Source: Hyphomicrobiales bacterium
Lineage (GTDB): Bacteria > Pseudomonadota > Alphaproteobacteria > Rhizobiales > Aestuariivirgaceae
Reading direction: 5' to 3'
Assembly: GCA_025356765.1 (NCBI GenBank)
Contig: JANXRO010000158.1
Span: forward strand, 1 to 9,040
Length of the DNA: 9,040 bases
The notes beneath the pieces were generated by a model. It did no database searches. It was not told the DNA's origin and was given only the letters and a program-made list of their open reading frames with translations. The first letter of the stretch is position 1; each line of letters begins with the position of its first letter. The translations under genes were made by a program, and so were the position numbers. Below are positions 1 through 6,947 of this stretch, in pieces.

Positions 1-147
1 GCCGGGTGAAATGACAATGGCCTTGGCCTTCAAATCTTGCGGCTTAACAGCATCATTGCGCACCACTTTTACTTTTTGTGCCAGTTCTTCAAAATAGCGC
101 GCCACGTTGAAAACGAAACTATCATAATTATCCACAATCAAAATCAT
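1..147 (-). CDS. pabA: Glutamine amidotransferase component II of aminodeoxychorismate (or anthranilate) synthase, 5' part only
   Basis: The first 49 codons of this gene are visible; the rest lies beyond the left edge. The reading begins MILIVDNYDSFVFNVARYFE and continues to IVISPG at the window edge. This is the N-terminal half of the class I glutamine amidotransferase signature of PabA/TrpG. The family releases ammonia from glutamine and passes it to the chorismate-binding partner; its catalytic Cys-His-Glu residues would lie outside the window. The ATG (145-147) overlaps the pabB stop codon as ATGA, so translation is probably coupled and the two subunits made together. The partner is a PabB, and rhizobia usually carry a fused TrpE-TrpG for tryptophan, so a p-aminobenzoate (folate) role is the likelier one. 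A dual PabA/TrpG role cannot be excluded. Confidence 0.93.
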   Translation of the reverse strand, partial: MILIVDNYDSFVFNVARYFEELAQKVKVVRNDAVKPQDLKAKAIVISPG

Positions 148-1484
148 GGCGTAAAGGCTTTCATCACACGGCTGATTTTTGTGAGGCTTTCATCATATTC
201 CTCATGGGGGTTGGAACGTGCCGTTATGCCACCACCGCCTTGCACGAAAGCTTTGCCTTTTGCAAAAAGTGCGGTGCGAATGGCGATGTTAAAATCACAT
301 GCGCCGTTAAAACCCAGATAGCCGATGGAGCCACAATAAATTCCCCGAGCCTGTTGCTCCAATTCAGCGATAATTTCCATGGCTCTGATTTTGGGTGCCC
401 CGGTGATGGAGCCACCCGGGAAAATGGCGTTTAAAACATCTATGCTGGTGCAATCGTCTCGCGCTTCCGCTTCAACCACCGATACCAGATGATGCACATT
501 GGCATAAGTTTCAAGGCCACAGAGCACGGGCACTTTTACTGTGCCTGGCTTGGCGATGCGCGACAGATCATTGCGCAAAAGATCAACAATCATCACATTT
601 TCAGCACGGTCTTTGCCGCTGCTCATCAACTCAGCAATCAATGCAGCGTCTTCCTCGGGGTTTATGTCACGAGGCCGCGTGCCTTTGATGGGGCGTGCCT
701 GAAGTTTGCGACCATCAGATTGAATCAAACGTTCGGGCGAACTTGATGCAATGTGAATATCACCAAAATTCAAATAGCTCGCAAATGGCGCCGGGTTGTG
801 TTGGCGCAGGTTTTGATAAAAGGCAAAGCTATCAAAACCATCTGGAATGTCGCTGGAAAAACATTGCGTGATATTGGCCTGAAAAATGTCACCGGCCAAA
901 ATATAGTCTATGGTTTTTTGAACGGCAGCTTCATAGGCCTCACGCGTGAAATTAGACTGCCAGTTTTTGATTTCGAAAGATCCCGATGCCATGGGCTTGC
1001 GTTTGAGCAGGCGTTCAAAAGTCGCTGCATCTGGCCCAACGATGAAGGCGCGTTCCTGCATATGATCAAAACTGACAACGGTGTCATAGCGATTGAAAAT
1101 CAAATCTGGGCAAAGGGTTTTAAATTCGGCCTGCTGTTTTGATTTCTGCAGTTGCCAGCCATAGTCATAAGACACAAAACCAGCATAACCGCCTTGGAAT
1201 GGTGGAAGCCCTGGCAAAGTTTCCTGTTGGTTTTCTTCAAGCCGTTCGCGCAATATATGCAATGCAGAATCGTCTTGGGCTTTATTCACACGAAGCGTGT
1301 CAGATGGATTGCAGGCCAAAAATGACCAGCGGCCCAAATGTTCGTGGCGCATCACACTTTCCATCACCATCAGATCTTTTTGGTCGCGCAATCGCGCTGC
1401 ATAAAGCGCAGGCTCTAAATAGGCGATCTCGGTTATCTGAGGTTTCAGACGATGTAACATCTCTAAGATATAGGGCTGGAACAC
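144..1484 (-). CDS. pabB: Aminodeoxychorismate synthase component I
   Basis: The product converts chorismate plus ammonia to 4-amino-4-deoxychorismate, the precursor of p-aminobenzoate and folate, in the cytoplasm with PabA. It is 446 aa, the usual length for an unfused PabB. The C-terminal chorismate-binding domain (about 178-445) shows GDIFQANI (198-205), PIKGTRPR (265-272), ENVMIVDLLRND (295-306) and FPGGSITGAPK (355-365). Lys267 in PIKGT is the diagnostic residue: PabB has this nucleophilic lysine where TrpE has alanine (PIAGT). The N-terminal part (about 10-150) matches the weaker anthranilate synthase component I N-domain. The start is uncertain. The longest reading uses GTG at 1484; an in-frame ATG at 1458-1460 (residue 9) would leave 52 bp to priA instead of 28. 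Neither has a clear Shine-Dalgarno. The TGA overlaps the pabA ATG. I see no fused PabC domain. Confidence 0.95.
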   Translation of the reverse strand: MFQPYILEMLHRLKPQITEIAYLEPALYAARLRDQKDLMVMESVMRHEHLGRWSFLACNPSDTLRVNKAQDDSALHILRERLEENQQETLPGLPPFQGGYAGFVSYDYGWQLQKSKQQAEFKTLCPDLIFNRYDTVVSFDHMQERAFIVGPDAATFERLLKRKPMASGSFEIKNWQSNFTREAYEAAVQKTIDYILAGDIFQANITQCFSSDIPDGFDSFAFYQNLRQHNPAPFASYLNFGDIHIASSSPERLIQSDGRKLQARPIKGTRPRDINPEEDAALIAELMSSGKDRAENVMIVDLLRNDLSRIAKPGTVKVPVLCGLETYANVHHLVSVVEAEARDDCTSIDVLNAIFPGGSITGAPKIRAMEIIAELEQQARGIYCGSIGYLGFNGACDFNIAIRTALFAKGKAFVQGGGGITARSNPHEEYDESLTKISRVMKAFTP

Positions 1485-1512
1485 CCGCCGTTCAAAGTCT
1501 ATTCCAGACCAA

Positions 1513-3684
1513 ATGAACGTTGCTTCCGCCAGAATCGCTGATGTGCTTTTGCCTCTGGCTTTGGGGCAGGCTTATTCTTATGCCATTCCCGAAGGCATGG
1601 ACCTGGAGGTTGGCAGCTTCGTTGAAGTTCCGCTGGGCACGCGTCAGATTTTTGGTTGCGTGTGGGCCATACGCGACGCCAACCAAACCAACATGAAATT
1701 AAAATCCATAATGCGAAAATGTGATGCGGAGGCTTTAGGCGACACGCACCGCAAATTTATTGAATGGCTTTCCGCTTATTATTTAGAACCCATGGGCAAT
1801 GTGTTGCGCATGGTGATGCGCGTTCCGGCAGCGCTGGATGATCCACGTTTGCAGAAGGCGTGGATTTTGGGAGACGTTCGACCCGAAAAACTAACGCCAC
1901 AACGCGCTCGCGTGTTGGAGATTTCCCAACAGGGCTTTGCCATGAAAACATCCGAGCTTGCAGAAGCTTCGGGCGTGGGTTCCAGCGTGGTGAAGGCTTT
2001 GGGTGCATTGGGTGCTTTAAAAGAAGTGGGCCTGCCGCCGCATGCGAAATTTACCCAGCCGGATTTGAACGCTGGCGGTCTTACCTTGAATGCTGACCAA
2101 CACAAGGCCGCGTTGGTCTTGCGCCAGATGATTGCAACGCGTTCTCATAAAGTCACCTTGCTTGATGGCGTAACGGGTTCTGGCAAAACAGAGGTCTATT
2201 TTGAGGCGATGGCCGCAAGCTTGGCTGCGGGCCACCAAGTTTTATTGTTGCTGCCCGAAATTGCTTTAACAGCACAGTTCATCGCGCGGGTTGAACGCCG
2301 CTTTAATGCTGAGCCGGCCCAATGGCATTCAGACTTAAAGCCGCGTGAACGTGAACGCGTGTGGCGCGGTGTGGCCTCTGGTGAGGCGCGCATTGTGGTG
2401 GGAGCGCGATCAGCCTTGTTTTTGCCCTGGGTGAGGCTTGGGTTAATCGTCGTCGATGAAGAACATGAAAGTGCTTATAAGCAAGACGAAGGTGTTCCTT
2501 ATCACGCGCGAGACATGGCTGTGCTTTATGGAACGCTGGGCAAATTTCCGGTGGTTTTATCATCGGCCACGCCATCGCTGGAAAGCTTGGTGAATGTTGA
2601 TCGTCAGCGCTATGACATTGTGAAGTTGAAGGATCGCCATGGGCGGCGCGAACTGCCTGAAACCACGTTGATTGATATGACGCAAGAAAAGCTTGAGGCG
2701 GGCCAATGGCTTTCTCACGCGCTCATCAACGACACCGCGTCCACGTTGCAGGCGGGCGACCAAGCACTGCTATTTCTTAATCGTCGGGGCTTTGCGCCGC
2801 TTACTTTATGCAGAACGTGTGGGCATCGTTTACACTGCCCGCAATGTGCAGCCGCCATGGTGGAACATCGTTTTCGAAAGCAGTTGCAATGCCATCATTG
2901 CGGGCATGTGGAGCCTGTGCCCAAAGCCTGCCCTTCATGCCACACAGAGGGGCAGCTGGTGCCAGTTGGCCCTGGCATTGAACGATTGGCCGAAGAGGTG
3001 ACACGGCTTTTTCCAGATGCGCGTGTGGCAATATTATCCAGCGATTTGGCGCGCGGCCAAAGCTTGCGCGATACATTGAAGGGCGTTGAGGAAGGCGCAT
3101 TTAACTTGGTGCTTGGCACGCAATTGGTGGCCAAGGGACATCATTTTCCACATCTGACATTGGTGGGTGTGGTTGATGCTGATCTGGCGTTGGAATCATC
3201 AGACCCTAGGGCGGGGGAACGAACCTGGGCCTTGTTGGCGCAAGTTGCGGGCAGATCAGGGCGGGGCATAAAGCCGGGCCGGGCCTTGGTGCAAACCTAT
3301 CTGGCCCAGCACCCTTTGATGAAAGCCTTGGTGAAGGGCGACCGCGACGCTTATCTTGAGGGTGAAAAACGCATTCGCGAAATGGCTGGCCTGCCTCCGC
3401 ATGGCAGGCTTGCAGGCGTGGTGATTTCAGGCAAGGACGCCAATGAAACGCAACGCTTTGCGCGTGATATAGCGCTGAAGGCGCCAGCGGCTGAGGGCGT
3501 GCAGGTGTTAGGCCCAGCACCTGCGCCCATCGCTATGGTGCGCGGTCGTTATCGGTTTCGTCTGCTGGTGAAGGCCAGCCGCGATGTGAATTTACAAGCG
3601 TTTTTGGCTGCGTGGTTGAGCGACGTAAAACCCAAAGGATCATTGAATTTGCAGCTGGATGTGGATCCGTATAATTTTTTGTGA
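1513..3684 (+). CDS. priA: Primosomal protein N' (replication restart helicase PriA)
   Basis: PriA is a 3'-5' superfamily 2 DNA helicase that recognises stalled forks and D-loops and starts primosome assembly to reload the replicative helicase. At 723 aa it is full length. The order is the N-terminal 3'-DNA-binding domain (about 5-105), a winged-helix segment (about 125-180), helicase lobe 1 with Walker A GVTGSGKT (219-226), DEEH (315-318) and SSAT (350-353), then lobe 2 with GTQLVAKGHHF (535-545) and QVAGRSGRG (577-585). The zinc-binding cysteine-rich region sits inside lobe 2, with all eight cysteines present: C433, C436, C442, C445, C460, C463, C473, C476. The end DPYNFL is typical of the family. 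The ATG start has no strong Shine-Dalgarno, but the following ADVLLPLAL is where PriA proteins normally begin. The gene is divergent from pabB and convergent with typA. Confidence 0.97.
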   Translation: MNVASARIADVLLPLALGQAYSYAIPEGMDLEVGSFVEVPLGTRQIFGCVWAIRDANQTNMKLKSIMRKCDAEALGDTHRKFIEWLSAYYLEPMGNVLRMVMRVPAALDDPRLQKAWILGDVRPEKLTPQRARVLEISQQGFAMKTSELAEASGVGSSVVKALGALGALKEVGLPPHAKFTQPDLNAGGLTLNADQHKAALVLRQMIATRSHKVTLLDGVTGSGKTEVYFEAMAASLAAGHQVLLLLPEIALTAQFIARVERRFNAEPAQWHSDLKPRERERVWRGVASGEARIVVGARSALFLPWVRLGLIVVDEEHESAYKQDEGVPYHARDMAVLYGTLGKFPVVLSSATPSLESLVNVDRQRYDIVKLKDRHGRRELPETTLIDMTQEKLEAGQWLSHALINDTASTLQAGDQALLFLNRRGFAPLTLCRTCGHRLHCPQCAAAMVEHRFRKQLQCHHCGHVEPVPKACPSCHTEGQLVPVGPGIERLAEEVTRLFPDARVAILSSDLARGQSLRDTLKGVEEGAFNLVLGTQLVAKGHHFPHLTLVGVVDADLALESSDPRAGERTWALLAQVAGRSGRGIKPGRALVQTYLAQHPLMKALVKGDRDAYLEGEKRIREMAGLPPHGRLAGVVISGKDANETQRFARDIALKAPAAEGVQVLGPAPAPIAMVRGRYRFRLLVKASRDVNLQAFLAAWLSDVKPKGSLNLQLDVDPYNFL

Positions 3685-3689
3685 GACAC

Positions 3690-3725
3690 TTTTCCCCTTC
3701 TCCCCTTGAGGGGAGAAGGGGAAAA
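3690..3725. terminator. Perfect 16-bp hairpin, likely bidirectional terminator between priA and typA
   Basis: Positions 3690-3705 (TTTTCCCCTTCTCCCC) and 3710-3725 are exact reverse complements around the 4-nt loop TTGA. The stem is flanked by A/T runs of its own, so an RNA from either strand forms a GC-rich hairpin ending in U-rich sequence. It starts 6 bp after the priA stop and ends 9 bp before the typA stop. That placement between convergent genes fits shared intrinsic termination. The CCTTCTCCCC/GGGGAGAAGG core also resembles dispersed intergenic palindromes I recall from alphaproteobacterial genomes, so it may belong to a repeat family. Only one copy is in this window. Confidence 0.75.
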
Positions 3726-3734
3726 TCATTATTC

Positions 3735-5558
3735 TCAATCCGCTTCTTTGGCGCGGCTCATGCGTTTGCGTTCGTTGGCATCAAGATAAATTTTACGCAA
3801 GCGAATGGATTTTGGGGTGATTTCCACCAGCTCATCTTCGCCCACATAGGCCAAGGCTTTTTCCAGCGACATCTTGATCGGCGGCGTAAGTACAACAGCC
3901 TCTTCTGCGCCCTTGGAACGCACGTTGGAGAGCTTCTTGCCCTTGATGACATTAAGTTCAAGATCATTGCCACGCGTATGTTCGCCAATAATCATGCCCG
4001 CATAAACCTTGGTGCCATGTTCAATGAACATGGGCCCACGATCTTGCAGGTTGAAAATGGCATAGGCCACGGCATCACCATCAGAATTTGAAAGCAAAGC
4101 CCCGGTGAAGCGGCCAGGAATTTCACCCACATGCGGCGCATAAGCATGGAACAAGCGGTTCATGATGGCTGTGCCGCGTGTGTCACTCATCAGTTCGCCT
4201 TGATAACCAATCAGTCCGCGCGTTGGTGCATGAAACACAATGCGTTGGCGGCCTTGGCCTGAAGGGCGCATGTCGCGCATTTCGGCGCGGCGTTCAGACA
4301 ATTTTTGAACCACAATACCAGTGTGTTCTTCATCGACGTCGATCACCACTTCTTCAATAGGCTCTAACTTGTCACCCGTTGCGTCGTCGGTTTTAAACAC
4401 AACGCGTGGGCGGCCCACGGTTAATTCAAAACCTTCGCGCCGCATGGTTTCAATCAAGATGCCCAATTGCAATTCGCCACGGCCTGCAACTTCAAACGCG
4501 TCTGTTTCGGTTTCAGAGGCAGACACTTTAAGCGCCACATTGCCTTCAGCTTCGCGCAACAAACGATCACGAATAACGCGCGATTGAACCTTATCGCCTT
4601 CTTTGCCAGCCAAGGGGCCGTCATTGATGCGGAATGTCATCGTCAGCGTTGGTGGATCAATCGGCTGGGCTTGAATGGGTTCAGAAATGGTTGGATCACA
4701 AATCGTGTCCGCAACCGTTGTGGTGACAAGGCCTGAAATGGCCACAATATCGCCAGCAAAAGCTTCATCCACCGGAATACGCTCTAACCCACGGAAGGAC
4801 AGGACTTTTGACACGCGGCCTGTTTCAACAATGCTGCCATCACGCGCCAAAGACTTAACCGCCATGTTGGTTTTAACCGAGCCTGAACGAATGCGCCCAG
4901 TGAGAACGCGACCCAAGAATGGATTGGCTTCAATGGTTGTGACCAACAAGCGAAATGCACCGGGCTCAATAACTGGTGGCTTGAAGTGTGACACGATAGC
5001 ATCAAACAATGCCGACATATCATCGGCCTGTTTTTCTGGTGTGACACTCATCCAGCCTTGCTTGGCTGAACCATAAATGATGGGAAAATCCAACTGTTCG
5101 TCGGTTGCTTCCAAGGCTGCGAACAGATCAAATACTTCGTTGACCACTTCAACGTGGCGGCCATCTGGCCTGTCAATCTTGTTGATCAACACAATGGGTT
5201 TCAAGCCAAGCTTCAAGGCCTTTTGCAACACAAACTTGGTTTGTGGCATGGGGCCTTCGGCAGCATCGACCAACAACACGGCACCATCCACCATATTCAA
5301 AATACGCTCTACTTCGCCACCAAAATCGGCGTGGCCTGGGGTATCAACGATGTTGATGCGCGTATCTTTCCATTGCAGCGAGGTGACCTTGGCTAAAATT
5401 GTAATGCCACGCTCTTTTTCCAAATCATTGGAATCCATAGCGCGTTCAGCCACCTTTTGGTTCTCGCGGAACGAACCTGATTGGGCCAGCAAACGATCGA
5501 TCAACGTGGTTTTGCCGTGGTCAACGTGGGCGATAATAGCAATATTGCGCAAATTCAT
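3735..5558 (-). CDS. typA: Ribosome-associated translational GTPase TypA/BipA
   Basis: TypA/BipA is an EF-G-like GTPase that binds the 70S ribosome, helps 50S assembly and supports growth under cold or other stress. The 607-aa length is standard. The GTPase domain (about 3-195) has all five G motifs: AHVDHGKT (10-17), the G2 threonine in RGIT (50-53), DTPGH (72-76, with catalytic His76), NKID (126-129) and GSAK (163-166). Domain II (about 200-300) has the LGRVLTGRI segment. EF-G-like domains III and V follow (about 305-480), with GRGELQLGILIE (359-370) and GQGRQRIVF (435-443). The BipA-specific C-terminal domain ends the protein, with IGEHTRGNDLELN (524-536) and KSIRLRKIYLD (583-593). This tail separates it from LepA and EF-G. 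The ATG at 5558 is preceded by only a weak AAAGAAAG purine tract about 12 nt upstream. It lies 71 bp downstream of argG on the same strand, so cotranscription is possible. Confidence 0.97.
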   Translation of the reverse strand: MNLRNIAIIAHVDHGKTTLIDRLLAQSGSFRENQKVAERAMDSNDLEKERGITILAKVTSLQWKDTRINIVDTPGHADFGGEVERILNMVDGAVLLVDAAEGPMPQTKFVLQKALKLGLKPIVLINKIDRPDGRHVEVVNEVFDLFAALEATDEQLDFPIIYGSAKQGWMSVTPEKQADDMSALFDAIVSHFKPPVIEPGAFRLLVTTIEANPFLGRVLTGRIRSGSVKTNMAVKSLARDGSIVETGRVSKVLSFRGLERIPVDEAFAGDIVAISGLVTTTVADTICDPTISEPIQAQPIDPPTLTMTFRINDGPLAGKEGDKVQSRVIRDRLLREAEGNVALKVSASETETDAFEVAGRGELQLGILIETMRREGFELTVGRPRVVFKTDDATGDKLEPIEEVVIDVDEEHTGIVVQKLSERRAEMRDMRPSGQGRQRIVFHAPTRGLIGYQGELMSDTRGTAIMNRLFHAYAPHVGEIPGRFTGALLSNSDGDAVAYAIFNLQDRGPMFIEHGTKVYAGMIIGEHTRGNDLELNVIKGKKLSNVRSKGAEEAVVLTPPIKMSLEKALAYVGEDELVEITPKSIRLRKIYLDANERKRMSRAKEAD

Positions 5559-5603
5559 TGAAGCGCCAACTTTCTTTAAAATGACGGGAATGGCGGGGCC
5601 TTA

Positions 5604-5618
5604 GCATGTGCAACATGC
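5604..5618. repeat. Short perfect inverted repeat in the argG-typA gap
   Basis: GCATGT (5604-5609) and ACATGC (5613-5618) are exact reverse complements around the loop GCA. The dyad starts 12 bp after the argG stop on the minus strand and lies upstream of typA. No U-rich run follows it on that strand, so it is a poor intrinsic terminator. It could be a weak RNA stem or a protein-binding dyad. A 6-bp dyad can also arise by chance. Confidence 0.3.
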
Positions 5619-5629
5619 ATAAGCAAACG

Positions 5630-6847
5630 TTAGGTGTTGCGCTTTCTGGCGGCCAAAGTGCGAAGCCTGAGCGCATTCAACCGAATGAAGCCCGCCGCAT
5701 CTTTCTGATCATAAGCGCCGCGATCATCTTCAAATGTCACAAGCTCATTATTATAGAGCGACTTCTGCGATTTGCGGCCCACCACGATGACATTTCCCTT
5801 ATAAAGTTTGAGCCGAACCGTGCCTTCCACATGTTCTTGCGATTTATCAATCATGGTTTGCAGCATTTCACGTTCGGGTGCGAACCAGAAACCATAATAA
5901 ATCAGCTCAGCATAGCGCGGCATGAAACTGTCTTTCAGATGCGCTGCCTCACGATCCAAGGTCAAGCTTTCCATGGCGCGATGGGCCACTGACAAAATTG
6001 TGCCGCCCGGCGTTTCATAAACGCCGCGTGATTTCATGCCGACAAAACGGTTTTCAACCAAGTCCAAGCGGCCAATGCCATTATCATGGCCAAATTTGTT
6101 CAAAGCTGTGAACAGCGTGGCAGGAGACATGGCCTTGCCATCAATGGCCACGGGATCGCCGTTTTTGAATTCAACTTCAATATAGGTGGCTTTGTCTGGC
6201 GCATCTTCAGGGGCAATGGTGCGTTGATAAACATAGGGCGGGGCTTCCACCCATGGGTCTTCCAGCACTTTGCCTTCCGATGATGAGTGAAGCAGGTTTG
6301 CATCCACTGAAAATGGCGCATCACCGCGTTTATCCATGGCCACCGGAATTTGATGTTGTTCAGCAAAATTGATCAAATCTGTGCGGCTTTTAAATTGCCA
6401 TTCCCGCCAAGGTGCGATCACCTTGATATCGGGGTTTAAGGCATAGGCGGTGAGTTCAAAACGCACTTGGTCATTGCCCTTGCCGGTTGCACCATGGGCA
6501 ATGGCGTCGGCACCGGTTTCTTCGGCAATCTCAATCAAGCGCTTGGCAATCAATGGCCGGGCTATCGATGTGCCCAGCAGGTAAACACCCTCATACAAGG
6601 CATTGGCGCGAAACATGGGGAACACGAAATCGCGGATAAACTCTTCGCGCACATCTTCGACATAGATCTGTTTGATGCCCAGAAGTTCGGCCTTCTTGCG
6701 GGCTGGCTCCAACTCACCACCTTGACCCAGATCGGCCGTGAAGGTTACAACTTCGGCCTGATATTCGGTTTGCAGCCATTTGAGGATGATTGAAGTATCA
6801 AGCCCGCCCGAATAGGCAAGGACGACTTTTTTGATTTTTTTGGACAT
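5630..6847 (-). CDS. argG: Argininosuccinate synthase
   Basis: ArgG joins citrulline and aspartate, using ATP, to make argininosuccinate, the penultimate step of arginine synthesis; it acts in the cytoplasm as a tetramer. The 405-aa product has the usual length and spans the whole family. Near the N-terminus is the pyrophosphate-loop motif of N-type ATP pyrophosphatases, AYSGGLDTS (11-19). The family signatures GTSIARPL (92-99) and AHGATGKGNDQVRFE (117-131) follow; the second binds citrulline/aspartate. ENRFVGMKSRGVYETPGG (265-282) lies in the multimerisation and substrate-binding half. The start ATG (6845-6847) is followed by MSKKIKKVVLAYSGG, the expected register. A GAGAAC tract 6 nt upstream may serve as Shine-Dalgarno. 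A candidate promoter and nested inverted repeats lie just upstream. typA follows on the same strand. Confidence 0.98.
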   Translation of the reverse strand: MSKKIKKVVLAYSGGLDTSIILKWLQTEYQAEVVTFTADLGQGGELEPARKKAELLGIKQIYVEDVREEFIRDFVFPMFRANALYEGVYLLGTSIARPLIAKRLIEIAEETGADAIAHGATGKGNDQVRFELTAYALNPDIKVIAPWREWQFKSRTDLINFAEQHQIPVAMDKRGDAPFSVDANLLHSSSEGKVLEDPWVEAPPYVYQRTIAPEDAPDKATYIEVEFKNGDPVAIDGKAMSPATLFTALNKFGHDNGIGRLDLVENRFVGMKSRGVYETPGGTILSVAHRAMESLTLDREAAHLKDSFMPRYAELIYYGFWFAPEREMLQTMIDKSQEHVEGTVRLKLYKGNVIVVGRKSQKSLYNNELVTFEDDRGAYDQKDAAGFIRLNALRLRTLAARKRNT

Positions 6848-6857
6848 GTGATGTTCT

Positions 6858-6910
6858 CATTTTAATCGCGGCCCACTCAAGTCAAGGCCGCTGAAGGAAG
6901 TATTAAAATG
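6858..6910. repeat. Nested inverted repeats in the argG leader
   Basis: An outer pair, CATTTTAAT (6858-6866) and ATTAAAATG (6902-6910), is a perfect 9-bp inverted repeat. Inside it, GCGGCC (6868-6873) and GGCCGC (6886-6891) form a perfect 6-bp inverted repeat with a 12-nt loop. On one side the arms are separated by 1 nt, on the other by 10 nt, so a folded RNA or cruciform would have a lopsided internal loop. The 3' arm on the minus strand ends about 10 nt before the argG start codon and would cover its Shine-Dalgarno neighbourhood. This suggests an operator or a translation-controlling hairpin, but no known riboswitch or regulator site is recognised. The arrangement is seen directly; a role is inference. 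Confidence 0.45.
6859..6885 (-). promoter_or_regulatory. Candidate sigma70-type promoter for argG
   Basis: On the minus strand TTGACT (6880-6885) is followed after 15 nt by TAAAAT (6859-6864). The boxes are good matches to -35 and -10 hexamers, but the spacer is 2 nt shorter than ideal. Transcription would begin only a few bases before the argG ATG, giving a nearly leaderless message. Both boxes overlap the nested inverted repeats, so a protein bound to that dyad would block this promoter. Transcription from further upstream is equally possible. Confidence 0.25.
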
Positions 6911-6947
6911 CGAACTATCACGCCAAAGCTATGCGCCACAAGCCCGA

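Noticed and set aside
753..1516. Plus-strand open frames of 125-129 codons opposite pabB
   Set aside because: pabB is supported by four conserved motifs through the same bases; the opposite frames look like shadows.
3681..4091. A 136-codon plus-strand open frame starting at the priA stop codon
   Set aside because: It runs through the terminator hairpin and then antisense to the typA C-terminal domain. A real gene is unlikely to start across a strong hairpin.
5077..5604. A 175-codon plus-strand open frame opposite the typA N-terminus and start region
   Set aside because: It is antisense to a fully conserved GTPase domain, has no recognisable domain, and reads as low-complexity shadow sequence rich in Ser, Thr and Asn.
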